In this document: piece by piece, positions 35,098 to 44,928 of the stretch | Position numbering within the stretch: the first letter of the stretch is position 1 | Layout of the letters: each line of letters begins with the position of its first letter | Source of the DNA: JBFGFX01 sp965232455 | Lineage (GTDB): Bacteria > Pseudomonadota > Gammaproteobacteria > Steroidobacterales > Woeseiaceae | Assembly: GCA_965232455.1 (NCBI GenBank) | Contig: OZ246981.1 | Location: 1,426,001-1,490,000 of the forward strand | DNA: 64,000 nucleotides | Reading direction: 5' to 3' | Made by a program: the position numbers and the translations under genes | The notes under the pieces: model-generated | Told to the model about the DNA's origin: nothing | Seen by the model: only the letters and a program-made list of their open reading frames with translations | Databases searched by the model: none

Positions 35098-37224
35098 ATG
35101 GCAAGCAGAGAGCCCGAAAATAGCCTGAACGGCGGCGAAAAGGTCGATATCGTCGCCGAGTCGCGGCAGTTCCGCGCGGCGGTTGCGGGCGCCGACGCCG
35201 CCGACCTGATCGCGGAAGGTGACGCCATCTACGAGATTGTTCAGCCGCTGGGCCTGCCGTCGTCGTTGCAGGCCGCGGCGCTGCTCTACCCCCTCGTGCG
35301 CGAGGGCCGGCTCGACGCCTCGGACCTCGACGGGACGCCGTTGACAGTGCTGAAACCGTTTCTCAAGGGCCTCGGGGCCCTCGGGCGGTTCTCGCTGCCG
35401 GACGATTGGCAACCGGGCGAGGCGCTTGCCACACAGCAATCGGACGCCCTGCGCAAAATGTTGCTCGCGGTCGTGTCGGACCCGAGGCTCGTTCTGGTAC
35501 GGGTTGCCGAGCAGCTGCATCGCCTGAGGGCAGCCAAAAAGAAGGTCTCCCGGCAGAAGCCCACGGCGCTCGAGACGCGGGAAATCTATGCGCCCCTCGC
35601 CAGCCGCCTGGGTGTCTGGCAGCTCAAGTGGGAACTCGAAGATCTCGCGTTTCGCTTCCTCGAACCGGATACCTACAAGCGCATAGCCCGAATGCTCAAG
35701 GAAAAGCGCGCCGAACGGGAAGCGTTCATAGAAAACGTAAAGGAGCGTTTGCAGGAGGAGCTGCGGGCGGCGGGCATCGAGGCGGACATCAGCGGACGCC
35801 CGAAACACATCTACAGTATCTGGCGCAAGATGCAGCGCAAGGAACGCGGCATCGAACAGATCTTCGACGTGCGTGCCGTACGGGTGTTCGTCCGCGACGT
35901 TGCCCAGTGTTATGCCGCCCTCGGCGTCGTGCACCACCTGTGGCCTTACCTGCCGGGAGAATTCGACGACTACGTCGCGAACCCGAAGGAAAACGATTAT
36001 CAGTCATTGCATACGGCGGTCATCGGACCCGGCGGCAAAACCCTGGAGATTCAGATCCGCACGCCCGAAATGCACAGGCACGCGGAATTGGGCGTAGCGG
36101 CGCACTGGCGTTACAAGGAAGGCGCCAGCGCGACGGGCGCCTTCGACCGAAAAATCGTCTTCCTGCGGCAGCTTCTCGAGCCCTCGGAGCGGGACAGCGA
36201 CTTACTCGAACAGATACGCGACGACGTCTTCGAGGACCGCGTTTACGCGGTGACCCCGAAGGGCGACGTCGTCGACCTTCCCGCCAACGCCACGCCCCTC
36301 GATTTTGCCTACCACGTGCATACGCAGGTCGGCCATCGCTGCCGGGGCGCCAAGGTGAACGGACGTATCGTACCCTTGACCTACAGGATACAAAACGGTG
36401 ACTCGGTCGAGGTAATTACCGGAAGCCGGATCCAGCCGAGCCGGGACTGGCTGAGCCCGCAGCTCGGATACCTCGCCGCGTCGCGAAGCCGCACCAAGGT
36501 ACGCAACTGGTTCCGGCAACAGGACAAGGAACAGAACCAGCGGCAGGGTCGCGAGGTTCTCGAACGGGAGCTTTCGCGTTTGAACGCCAAAGACGTCTCC
36601 CTGGACGAGATCGCAAAAGGTGTCAACGCAACCGACGTCGAGAGTATGTGTATCGCGCTCGGCGCCGGTGACCTGACGTCCGCCGCGATCGCAACGGCGG
36701 TGCAGAACCTGCGTCGTGAAACGCAGCCCAGGGAGTTTCGCAAACGCCGGCACACCCGTAAGCAGGCGGGCGCTTCCGAGCAGATCGCCGTGCTCGGTGT
36801 CGGCGACCTGATGTGCAATTTCGCGCGGTGCTGCCGGCCCGTGCCGCCGGAGACGATTGTCGGCTACATCACGCAGTTACGCGGCGTAAGTATTCACCGG
36901 CAGGACTGCGGCAATCTCCTCAACCTGCGCCGGCAACACCCGGAACGCGTCATCGAAGTCAGCTGGGGCGAAGCCAGCGACGCGTTTTACCCGGCCGACC
37001 TCACCATCCACGCCTACGATCGCCAGGGTTTGTTGCGCGACATCAGCAACGTCCTGTCCGACGAGCACGTCAGCATCGACAGCGTGCAGACGAAGTCCGA
37101 CAAAAAGCTCATGCAGGCGGTGATGGACCTCAGCGTTTCAGTGCCGAACCTGCCCGCATTGAGCCGCGTGATCAGCCGCCTGGAACAGCTCCCGAACGTA
37201 ACCTCGGTGCGGCGCAAAGCCTGA
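35098..37224 (+). CDS. relA: GTP pyrophosphokinase RelA (monofunctional)
   Basis: Ribosome-associated (p)ppGpp synthetase of 708 residues. The N-terminal hydrolase-like domain lacks the catalytic HD pair (it reads AALLYPLVREGRLDA). In the synthetase domain the loop is GEFDDYVANPKENDYQSLHT, that is the acidic EXDD motif of RelA rather than the RXKD motif of bifunctional SpoT enzymes. TGS (about 375-435), a conserved Cys-rich zinc-finger-like block (CNFARCCRPVPPETIVGYI) and a C-terminal ACT domain follow. The GC-rich discriminator of the tRNA-Lys promoter would be a plausible downstream target. Divergent from yebC across 274 bp. Confidence 0.95.
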   Translation: MASREPENSLNGGEKVDIVAESRQFRAAVAGADAADLIAEGDAIYEIVQPLGLPSSLQAAALLYPLVREGRLDASDLDGTPLTVLKPFLKGLGALGRFSLPDDWQPGEALATQQSDALRKMLLAVVSDPRLVLVRVAEQLHRLRAAKKKVSRQKPTALETREIYAPLASRLGVWQLKWELEDLAFRFLEPDTYKRIARMLKEKRAEREAFIENVKERLQEELRAAGIEADISGRPKHIYSIWRKMQRKERGIEQIFDVRAVRVFVRDVAQCYAALGVVHHLWPYLPGEFDDYVANPKENDYQSLHTAVIGPGGKTLEIQIRTPEMHRHAELGVAAHWRYKEGASATGAFDRKIVFLRQLLEPSERDSDLLEQIRDDVFEDRVYAVTPKGDVVDLPANATPLDFAYHVHTQVGHRCRGAKVNGRIVPLTYRIQNGDSVEVITGSRIQPSRDWLSPQLGYLAASRSRTKVRNWFRQQDKEQNQRQGREVLERELSRLNAKDVSLDEIAKGVNATDVESMCIALGAGDLTSAAIATAVQNLRRETQPREFRKRRHTRKQAGASEQIAVLGVGDLMCNFARCCRPVPPETIVGYITQLRGVSIHRQDCGNLLNLRRQHPERVIEVSWGEASDAFYPADLTIHAYDRQGLLRDISNVLSDEHVSIDSVQTKSDKKLMQAVMDLSVSVPNLPALSRVISRLEQLPNVTSVRRKA

Positions 37225-37450
37225 GGCTTCGTCGTTCAAGAATTGGCGGCGCCATTCAGATGAAAACGGAAGATCACGGAATGATCGAATCTGCAAGTTC
37301 CGCCGGGCCGACGAGATGGCAAAGGTGGTCGATCAGAGTATCGCAAACTAGTGGCTTCGACCTACTGCCGTTTCCGTCTGCTTCCGGCCGTGCGCGCCGT
37401 CGTGAGACGTTGGCGTAGTTGGAGCTCAGCGTTGTTGAGAGACTGAGGCT

Positions 37451-37678
37451 ATGGACGCATTTACGACTATTTTTTTCTTGTTTTCGATCGCGTTCATCAT
37501 CACCGGCATCTATCTCAAGTGGTGGCCCAACAAGGTGCTTTGTCGAAAGTGCGAATCCCCAATGAAACGAGTTGGACACCGCCGCTATTCGGCGCGCAAC
37601 GGGTGGCGGGTCGAGGAACAGTGGGTTTGCAAGTCTTGCGGTTACGAAAAAACTACTGATGTTCCAAATTTGCTCTGA
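37451..37678 (+). CDS. Small membrane protein with zinc ribbon
   Basis: Predicted 75-residue protein. One N-terminal TM helix (IFFLFSIAFIITGIYLKWW) precedes a cytosolic zinc-ribbon-like part with CRKC near 31-34 and CKSC near 60-63, separated by a basic stretch (MKRVGHRRYSARNGWR). The double CxxC spacing would fit a single zinc. A GAGG sequence lies close before the ATG. It is an isolated gene between relA and lpd, with no family that I recognise. The ordered cysteines argue that it is real despite its size. Confidence 0.65.
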   Translation: MDAFTTIFFLFSIAFIITGIYLKWWPNKVLCRKCESPMKRVGHRRYSARNGWRVEEQWVCKSCGYEKTTDVPNLL

Positions 37679-37709
37679 GTGGAGCTGTCCCCTCTGATCG
37701 ACAAAACGG

Positions 37710-37733
37710 TTACCCGTCAGGACGGGCTCCTAC
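37710..37733 (-). repeat. REP-like palindromic element, copy 2
   Basis: On the minus strand it starts GTAGGAGC, then has the palindrome CCCGTCCTGACGGG, and ends in TAA. It closely matches the element at 3093-3116 and the general REP layout. It sits between the zinc-ribbon gene and the convergent lpd gene, the usual 3'-intergenic location for REPs. Confidence 0.65.
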
Positions 37734-37753
37734 AGGTCAATCTGTTGTTACCC

Positions 37754-39181
37754 CTATTTGTTGGGGAAGTTCAGCGCCCGGTTGTCGACCGCGAGTGATG
37801 CCTCGTGGATGGCTTCGGACAGGCTCGGGTGAGCATGAATCGTCCGCTGTATGTCCTCGGTGCTCGCCGAGAACTCCATCGCCAAAACCATTTCACCAAT
37901 GAGTTCGCCAGCCATTGGGCCGATGATGTGCACGCCGAGAACCTCGTCGTCGTCCACCGCCGAGACGATTTTGACCATCCCCGCCGTCTGCTCCATCGCT
38001 TTCGCCCGGCCGCTTGCCGCAAACGGAAAAGACCCGGTCTTGTACGCACGCCCGCTTGCCTTCACTTCCGCTTCGGTCTTTCCGACCCAGGCGATTTCCG
38101 GTGCGGTGTAGATGACGGATGGAATCACGTCGTAATTCATCTCGGCAATCTCACCCGCGATGAGATCCGCCGCCATGACGCCCTCCTCGCTGCCTTTGTG
38201 GGCGAGCATCGGGCCACGCACGCAGTCGCCGACCGCAAAAACCCCGCGGACGCTGGTGCGGCATTCGTCGTCGACCTGAATGAATCCGCGTTCATCCAGC
38301 GTCACTCCGGCGTCGTCGGCCAACAATCCGTCCAGGAACGGCCGGCGACCGACCGCGATGACGAGTTTGTCGACGTTCATGCTCTGCGCGCCGTCCTTGT
38401 CCTCATAGTGGACTTTTACGCCTTTGGCGCCCGCTTTCGCGGCGGTGACCTTCGCGCCCAGGCGGATGTTCAGCCCCTGCCGCTTGAATTGGCGAGCCGC
38501 CTCCTTTGCGACGTCTCTGTCGGCGGCGAACAGGAAGTCGTCCATTGCTTCCAGGACTTCGACCTTGGCGCCCAGCCGAGCCCACACGCTTCCGAGTTCC
38601 AGGCCGATGACGCCGCCGCCGACGACGCCGAGCGTCGACGGCACCTCGTCGAAGTCGAGCGCGCCCCAGGAGTCGACGATCCTGTCGCCGTCGAAAGGCG
38701 CTATCGGCAGCTCGATCGGCGTCGAACCGCTCGCGAGAACGACGTGGCCTGCGTCGAGGATTTCGGGGTCACCTTCGACGGGAGTGAACTCGACCTGGCG
38801 ACCGGCGAGAAGACGCCCGTGCCCGACCAGTCCCTCAACTTTGCTGGCCTTGAAAAGACCGGCAATGCCCCCTGTCAATTGGCGGACGATTCCGTCTTTT
38901 CGCTTCTGCATCTGCGCAACGTCGATCTCCGGCGCAGGAACCTTGATTCCGTGCTTCTTGAATTCGTGCTCGGCGCGATGAAACAGCTCCGAGGATTCGA
39001 GCAAGGCCTTCGAGGGAATACAGCCGGCATTGAGACAGGTTCCACCAAACGCGTACTTGCCGTCGCGGTTCTGCCACTCGTCGATACAGGCCACTTTCAA
39101 ACCGTGCTGGCTCGCGCGTATGGCCGCAATGTAACCCGCGGGTCCGGCGCCAATGACCACTACGTCAAAACTTCTGCTCAT
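37754..39181 (-). CDS. lpd: Dihydrolipoyl dehydrogenase (E3)
   Basis: Flavoprotein reoxidising dihydrolipoamide with NAD in 2-oxoacid dehydrogenase complexes. 475 residues. FAD loop VVVIGAGPAGYIAAI, redox-active disulfide C49/C54 in GGTCLNAGCIPSK, NAD loop GGGVIGLELGSVWARLG and the C-terminal His-Glu pair region HAHPSLSEA are present. It follows sucB by 63 bp and should serve the 2-oxoglutarate complex; no pyruvate dehydrogenase genes are in the window. A 459-residue antisense frame is a GC artefact. Confidence 0.96.
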   Translation of the reverse strand: MSRSFDVVVIGAGPAGYIAAIRASQHGLKVACIDEWQNRDGKYAFGGTCLNAGCIPSKALLESSELFHRAEHEFKKHGIKVPAPEIDVAQMQKRKDGIVRQLTGGIAGLFKASKVEGLVGHGRLLAGRQVEFTPVEGDPEILDAGHVVLASGSTPIELPIAPFDGDRIVDSWGALDFDEVPSTLGVVGGGVIGLELGSVWARLGAKVEVLEAMDDFLFAADRDVAKEAARQFKRQGLNIRLGAKVTAAKAGAKGVKVHYEDKDGAQSMNVDKLVIAVGRRPFLDGLLADDAGVTLDERGFIQVDDECRTSVRGVFAVGDCVRGPMLAHKGSEEGVMAADLIAGEIAEMNYDVIPSVIYTAPEIAWVGKTEAEVKASGRAYKTGSFPFAASGRAKAMEQTAGMVKIVSAVDDDEVLGVHIIGPMAGELIGEMVLAMEFSASTEDIQRTIHAHPSLSEAIHEASLAVDNRALNFPNK

Positions 39182-39244
39182 TAAACTCTCTTTTCAATAG
39201 GGTTGGACCGGGTGACGCGCACCCGGCTATCGCAAAGCTAACAA

Positions 39245-40471
<1,227 letters not shown>

Positions 40472-40485
40472 TGACTATTCCGTGG

Positions 40486-43362
40486 TTACTTCGGCGGCCG
40501 CTTCGATTCGCTCGCCGTCACCCCAGAGTCCAATGCGGCTTCGACTAACGCTTGCTGCTGTTGCATGTGCACCTTGAAAATTCCGGATGCCGGTGCGGCC
40601 GCACTGGCGCGCCCGGCGTAATAAAGAGTCCTGTCTTCGGACAGCGGCTCCTGTAAACGATGTCGTATCTGGTACCACGCACCCTGATTCTGCGGTTCCT
40701 CCTGACACCAGACGATGGCCTTCGCATTCGGGTAACCCGCCAGTACTTCCGCGTACTCGTCGATCGGGAACGGATAGAGTTGCTCGATGCGGACCAGGGC
40801 CACGTTCGACAAACCGTGCAGCTGGCGCGCCTCGAGAAGATCGAAGTAGACCTTACCGCTGCAAAACACCACGCGGTCTACTTTTTTGGGCTCGAGGTGC
40901 TCGGACTCGGCGATGATCAGCTGGAACTTGCCGCTGGACAACTCCGTTAGCGGCGATACCGACATCTTGTGCCGCAGCAGGCTCTTGGGCGTCATGACGA
41001 TCAGCGGCTTTCGATAACGCCTGAGCATTTGCCGTCGGATCATGTGGAACATCTGCGCCGGCGTCGACGGGACGCAAACCTGCATGTTGTGCTCGGCGCA
41101 AAGCTGCAGGAAGCGCTCGAGACGCGCCGATGAGTGTTCGGGCCCCTGCCCTTCGTAACCGTGCGGCAGAAACAGCACCAGGCCGCAAAGCCGGCCCCAT
41201 TTTGCCTCGCCGGAGCTGATGAACTGATCGATGACAACCTGGGCGCCGTTGGCGAAGTCGCCGAACTGCCCTTCCCAGATGACCAGCGTCTCGGGGTCCG
41301 TCGTCGCGTAACCGTACTCGAATCCCATAACCGCTTCTTCGGAAAGCAGAGAATCGATGACCCGAAACGACATCGGCTTTTTTTTGTTGATGGTCTGTAA
41401 CGGAATGTACTCTTCACGGTTGGACTGACCGTGCAGCACCGCGTGGCGATGGAAAAACGTACCGCGGCCGCTGTCCTGCCCCACGATCCGGCAGTCGTAT
41501 CCGTTGTCGAGCAGACCGGCGTACGCCATCGTCTCGGCGAAACCCCAGTCCATCTCGATCTCGGCCGCCGCCATCCGGTTACGTTCGTCCATGATGCGCC
41601 TCACCCGTCCGTGCAGGACGAGATCCGGCGGTACGTGGGTGATTTTTCCGGACAACTCCGCGACCTTCGCGGGGCTGAGCGTCGTATCGACCGACTCGTC
41701 CCAGGCCGCGTCGAGGTAGGGCGACCAGTCGACGGTGAACTCGTTACCGATCATCCCGAGCGACGATTTCGGAACCGGCTCCCCGCGGTCCAGGCGATCA
41801 CGATATTCGTCCTGCAGAGTCGCGACGCCCGCTTCGTCGATGACGCCCGCGGACACCAGCCGTTCCGCGTAAAGCGTTCGGGTGGTCTTCTGATCGCGGA
41901 TCCTGGAGTACATCACCGGCTGCGTTGCGCTCGGTTCGTCCGCTTCGTTGTGGCCGTGCCGTCGGTAACACACGAGGTCGATGACCACGTCTTTTCTGAA
42001 CCGCTGCCGATAGGCCAGCGCCAGGCGCGTCGCGAACATCGCCGCCTCCGGATCGTCACCGTTCACGTGGAATACCGGCGCTTCGATCATCTTGGCAACG
42101 TCGCTGCAATACGGTGTCGAGCGTGCGTCGGACGGGCGGCTGGTGGTGAATCCGATTTGATTGTTGACGACGATATGGATGGTGCCGCCGGTTCGGAAAC
42201 CGTTGGTCTGCGACATCTGGAAGGTTTCCGTCACGACCCCTTGTCCGGAAAACGCCGCGTCACCGTGCACGAGTACCGGCAGAACCTCCTGACGCTCGAC
42301 GTCGCCGCGTCGCTGCTGCCGCGCGCGAACCGACCCCTCGACCACAGGGTTTACGATTTCCAGGTGGGACGGGTTGAATGCCAGAGCGATATGCACGTTG
42401 CCGCCCGGCGTTTTCATGTCGGCGGAAAAACCCTTGTGGTATTTGACGTCGCCCGACCCCTTCATTTCACTCGGATCCACGTTCCCCTCGAACTCCTCGA
42501 ACAGCTCCTCGGGCGATTTTCCGAGCACGTTCACCAGCACGTTGATCCGGCCGCGGTGCGCCATGCCGATCACCAGTTCGTTGACGCCGGACTTCCCCCC
42601 CTCCTGGATCAGCTCGTCGAGCATCGGGATCAGGCTCTCGCCGCCCTCCAGGGAAAACCGTTTCTGTCCGACGTAACGGGTGTGCAGATAACGCTCGATA
42701 CCCTCTGCGGCGGTCAGCTGCTCGAGTAACCAGAGACGTTTCTCGTGGTCGAAAAGCGTCGACACCATACCCTTCTCGAACTGCTTGCGCAGCCACAGGC
42801 GTTCCCGGGCCCTGGATATGTGCGCTACCTCGATGCCGATTTTTCCGCAGTAGATCCGCTTGAGAAGATCGAGAATCTCACGCAAGCGCATGCGCCGGTT
42901 GCCGGTGCCCGCGAGCCCTCCGGTAAAAAATTCGCTTTCCATGTCGGCCTGCGTGAGCCCGAGATAGTCGAGCTTCAGCACGCCCGGCGTATGCCGCCGC
43001 ATGAGCCCGAGCGGGTCCAGATCGGCGATTTGGTGACCACGCAGGCTATAGACCTGAATCATTCGGGAAACAGCGGCTTGCTTTTCGGTGGCCGCCGCGA
43101 CGGACGGCCCGGGGGCGGCCGCGATACGGCCGTTGCCCGCGCCGCTGCGGGATTGTTCGAGAAGGCGATCGCGGATCGGCCCGTGGGCAACTTCCGCCGA
43201 TGCATCGCCTTCAACCTGGGCAATTGAGCGAAAATAGTCGCGCCAGCCCTGCGGCACCGAGTCGGAGTTCTCCAGGTACCGCTCGTACATCGCCTCCACC
43301 GCCGCCGCATTGCTGCCGAAAAGCGGCGTGGTCGCGTACTGTTCTTTCAATGAGTTGCTCAT
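40486..43362 (-). CDS. sucA: 2-oxoglutarate dehydrogenase E1
   Basis: Thiamine-diphosphate enzyme that decarboxylates 2-oxoglutarate. I chose the ATG at 43362 (MSNSLKEQYATTPLFG), giving 958 residues; an upstream ATG at 43416 adds 18 residues with no family match. The N-terminal segment binds E2. Expected blocks include GMAHRGRINVLVNV, HGDAAFSGQGVV, the ThDP motif GDDPEAAMFATRLA, and QDSGRGTFFHRHAVLHGQ. First gene of sucA-sucB-lpd. A 15-bp palindrome lies about 70 bp upstream of the start. Confidence 0.97.
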   Translation of the reverse strand: MSNSLKEQYATTPLFGSNAAAVEAMYERYLENSDSVPQGWRDYFRSIAQVEGDASAEVAHGPIRDRLLEQSRSGAGNGRIAAAPGPSVAAATEKQAAVSRMIQVYSLRGHQIADLDPLGLMRRHTPGVLKLDYLGLTQADMESEFFTGGLAGTGNRRMRLREILDLLKRIYCGKIGIEVAHISRARERLWLRKQFEKGMVSTLFDHEKRLWLLEQLTAAEGIERYLHTRYVGQKRFSLEGGESLIPMLDELIQEGGKSGVNELVIGMAHRGRINVLVNVLGKSPEELFEEFEGNVDPSEMKGSGDVKYHKGFSADMKTPGGNVHIALAFNPSHLEIVNPVVEGSVRARQQRRGDVERQEVLPVLVHGDAAFSGQGVVTETFQMSQTNGFRTGGTIHIVVNNQIGFTTSRPSDARSTPYCSDVAKMIEAPVFHVNGDDPEAAMFATRLALAYRQRFRKDVVIDLVCYRRHGHNEADEPSATQPVMYSRIRDQKTTRTLYAERLVSAGVIDEAGVATLQDEYRDRLDRGEPVPKSSLGMIGNEFTVDWSPYLDAAWDESVDTTLSPAKVAELSGKITHVPPDLVLHGRVRRIMDERNRMAAAEIEMDWGFAETMAYAGLLDNGYDCRIVGQDSGRGTFFHRHAVLHGQSNREEYIPLQTINKKKPMSFRVIDSLLSEEAVMGFEYGYATTDPETLVIWEGQFGDFANGAQVVIDQFISSGEAKWGRLCGLVLFLPHGYEGQGPEHSSARLERFLQLCAEHNMQVCVPSTPAQMFHMIRRQMLRRYRKPLIVMTPKSLLRHKMSVSPLTELSSGKFQLIIAESEHLEPKKVDRVVFCSGKVYFDLLEARQLHGLSNVALVRIEQLYPFPIDEYAEVLAGYPNAKAIVWCQEEPQNQGAWYQIRHRLQEPLSEDRTLYYAGRASAAAPASGIFKVHMQQQQALVEAALDSGVTASESKRPPK

Positions 43363-43430
43363 GACCATCGCCCCGGCGGGGCCGGGTACGGATTCCGAAA
43401 CTCGTTTAGCGTGCAAGAAGGGCGGCTAGT

Positions 43431-43445
43431 GTAGCCTATGGCTAC
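43431..43445. promoter_or_regulatory. Palindrome upstream of sucA
   Basis: GTAGCC-TAT-GGCTAC, two perfect 6-bp arms, lying 69-83 bp upstream of the sucA start. A looser outer symmetry, GGCGG...CCGCC, extends it to about 29 bp. The position suits an operator for the sucAB-lpd operon, but no matching regulator family is evident. Confidence 0.35.
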
Positions 43446-43490
43446 CGCCGTGGGAATGCTAAGGCTCTGTAATCTGGAGCGAAAAACGCT

Positions 43491-43970
43491 CTATAGCTGG
43501 CCGATCAGCAGCACGAATTCATAACAAACGAGGCAGGAGTAGAAACTGAAGAACGTCGTCAGGGCCAGACCGGCCCGAAATCGATTGAACAACCGCGACC
43601 GCGACAGAAAGACGAGCGTCAAAATGCCGATACCGGTGAGCAACATTTTGATGGCCATGAAGACCGAGGTACCGCTGCCCATGGCGAGGGCCATGGCCGG
43701 ATTAACTTCGACGGCGCCTCTTTCGATGAGCTGTAAGGTCAAAAACGCGTCCAGGCTGCTCAACAGCATGATCCCCGTGGCCAGGAAGAACAGCCAGGGG
43801 TGGTGCCAGTCCAGGAACAGAGGCTCCGGATCGGCGTCGCGCCGGTGTCCGCGTCTTCGCGAACGAACGAAGCCGTAAAACACTGTCTTCCAATCGAAAT
43901 TACGCCGGTCGCGGACGGTCCGGCAGTCGCTGACTATTTCCCTGTCGCTCAACTTTGTCACTCGCTCCAT
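43491..43970 (-). CDS. DUF5658-like small membrane protein
   Basis: Protein of 159 residues from the ATG at 43970; the longer frame from 44069 adds low-complexity sequence. A basic cytosolic N-terminus of about 55 residues is followed by three hydrophobic helices: WLFFLATGIMLLSSLDAFLTL, VFMAIKMLLTGIGILTLVFL and LALTTFFSFYSCLVCYEFVLLIG. The ERGAVEVNPAMALAMG loop after the first helix is typical of the DUF5658 family. Function unknown. It sits alone between sucA and the cytochrome gene on the minus strand. Confidence 0.75.
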   Translation of the reverse strand: MERVTKLSDREIVSDCRTVRDRRNFDWKTVFYGFVRSRRRGHRRDADPEPLFLDWHHPWLFFLATGIMLLSSLDAFLTLQLIERGAVEVNPAMALAMGSGTSVFMAIKMLLTGIGILTLVFLSRSRLFNRFRAGLALTTFFSFYSCLVCYEFVLLIGQL

Positions 43971-44084
43971 CGCTCTATTATTGTGCAACCCGTTTTCCCG
44001 GGTTGGCGGCGACCCGAACTCGCCGCGTCGTCTTGACGATATTGTTGCCGCACCCGCGCCGGCATGCAAGTCCGGGGGCCGAAC

Positions 44085-44627
44085 CTACTCCGCGGACTCT
44101 TCGGTCTGGACCAGCAAACTCGAAATCAGAGCGGTTCGATCCGACGAACTCGGCAGGCCCTGATACGTCATCGAGTTGCCCGGCAGAAACTCGGTCGGAG
44201 CGGCGAGCCATGCATCGAGGGCGCGCGGCGTCCACACGAAGTTGCTTTTCGCGAGCGCCGACGAATACGGAAAACCGGGCGCCGAGCCCGCGGGTCGGCC
44301 AAAGAACTCGAAGAGATTGGGACCGAGCAAGTGGGGACCGTTTTTTTCAAAAGTATGGCAGGCCCGACACTGCATACTGAGCCGCTCTCCGTGCTGTTCG
44401 TCAGCGTTACTGAACTCCGGGAGCGCTTTGTACTCCGCCGCCGTCAACACGGTTTGTTCGCCCAAAGTGGCTGCAACCAGCGTTGGACCGCCGGAGTCGC
44501 CACCGGCGCCGGCGTCCGCTCCCGACGTGTTGCGGTCACAGGCCGCGAGCGATGCAAGTGCGGTAAGCGCGAGCAAAACGGCGCTCGACATCAATCGTTT
44601 TGAGTTCCTTGTCAACGTCCCATCCAT
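44085..44627 (-). CDS. Class I cytochrome c lipoprotein
   Basis: Exported c-type cytochrome of 180 residues. The signal peptide ends in the lipobox LASLAAC (Cys30), so it is probably a membrane-anchored lipoprotein. The heme motif CRACH is at 87-91, followed by the NGPHLLGPNLFEFFGR block. The axial methionine lies in PGNSMTYQGL, the layout of mitochondrial-type cytochrome c. The preceding linker is Gly/Asp-rich. It is divergent from the alkane hydroxylase gene; a role in electron transfer to an oxidase is likely, but a link to AlkB is not shown. Confidence 0.88.
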   Translation of the reverse strand: MDGTLTRNSKRLMSSAVLLALTALASLAACDRNTSGADAGAGGDSGGPTLVAATLGEQTVLTAAEYKALPEFSNADEQHGERLSMQCRACHTFEKNGPHLLGPNLFEFFGRPAGSAPGFPYSSALAKSNFVWTPRALDAWLAAPTEFLPGNSMTYQGLPSSSDRTALISSLLVQTEESAE

Positions 44628-44928
44628 TCTGTGGCCACCGCCGGGCCGATGCTATCTCACCAACCGTGCCGGCTTCAACGGTCCGCCGGAACGCGCCGCC
44701 GGGTGGCCGCCGTGATTGATGCGCACATCGTTAGTCGGCTGATTTATAGGCAATTTCGGCGTATCGCCGTGTTTTTTACGGGAGCGGGACCGAGCGTCGA
44801 ACCGTTCTCCGGCGCCCGACAACGGCGGTGAGGCGTCCGCGCATGGGTAGTCTTCACGATGGCGGGTCCCGGGCAAAACGGCGATAATCGGAACATCCAC
44901 GATGACCCGCCCCGGCGCGCGAGGTTCT

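Noticed and set aside
37216..37229. Terminator at the end of relA
   Set aside because: A 5-bp stem AAGCC/GGCTT around the stop codon has no following U-tract and is too weak.
37805..39184. 459-residue open frame opposite lpd
   Set aside because: It mirrors the lpd gene in a GC-rich genome, is rich in Arg/His/Pro and has no family motif; lpd on the other strand is unmistakable.
41431..42729. 432-residue open frame opposite sucA
   Set aside because: Antisense shadow of sucA, with composition typical of reversed GC-rich codons and no recognisable domain.
43474..43490. Terminator after the DUF5658-like gene
   Set aside because: GAGCG-AAAAA-CGCTC forms a 5-bp stem, but the A/T run is in the loop and no U-tract follows.
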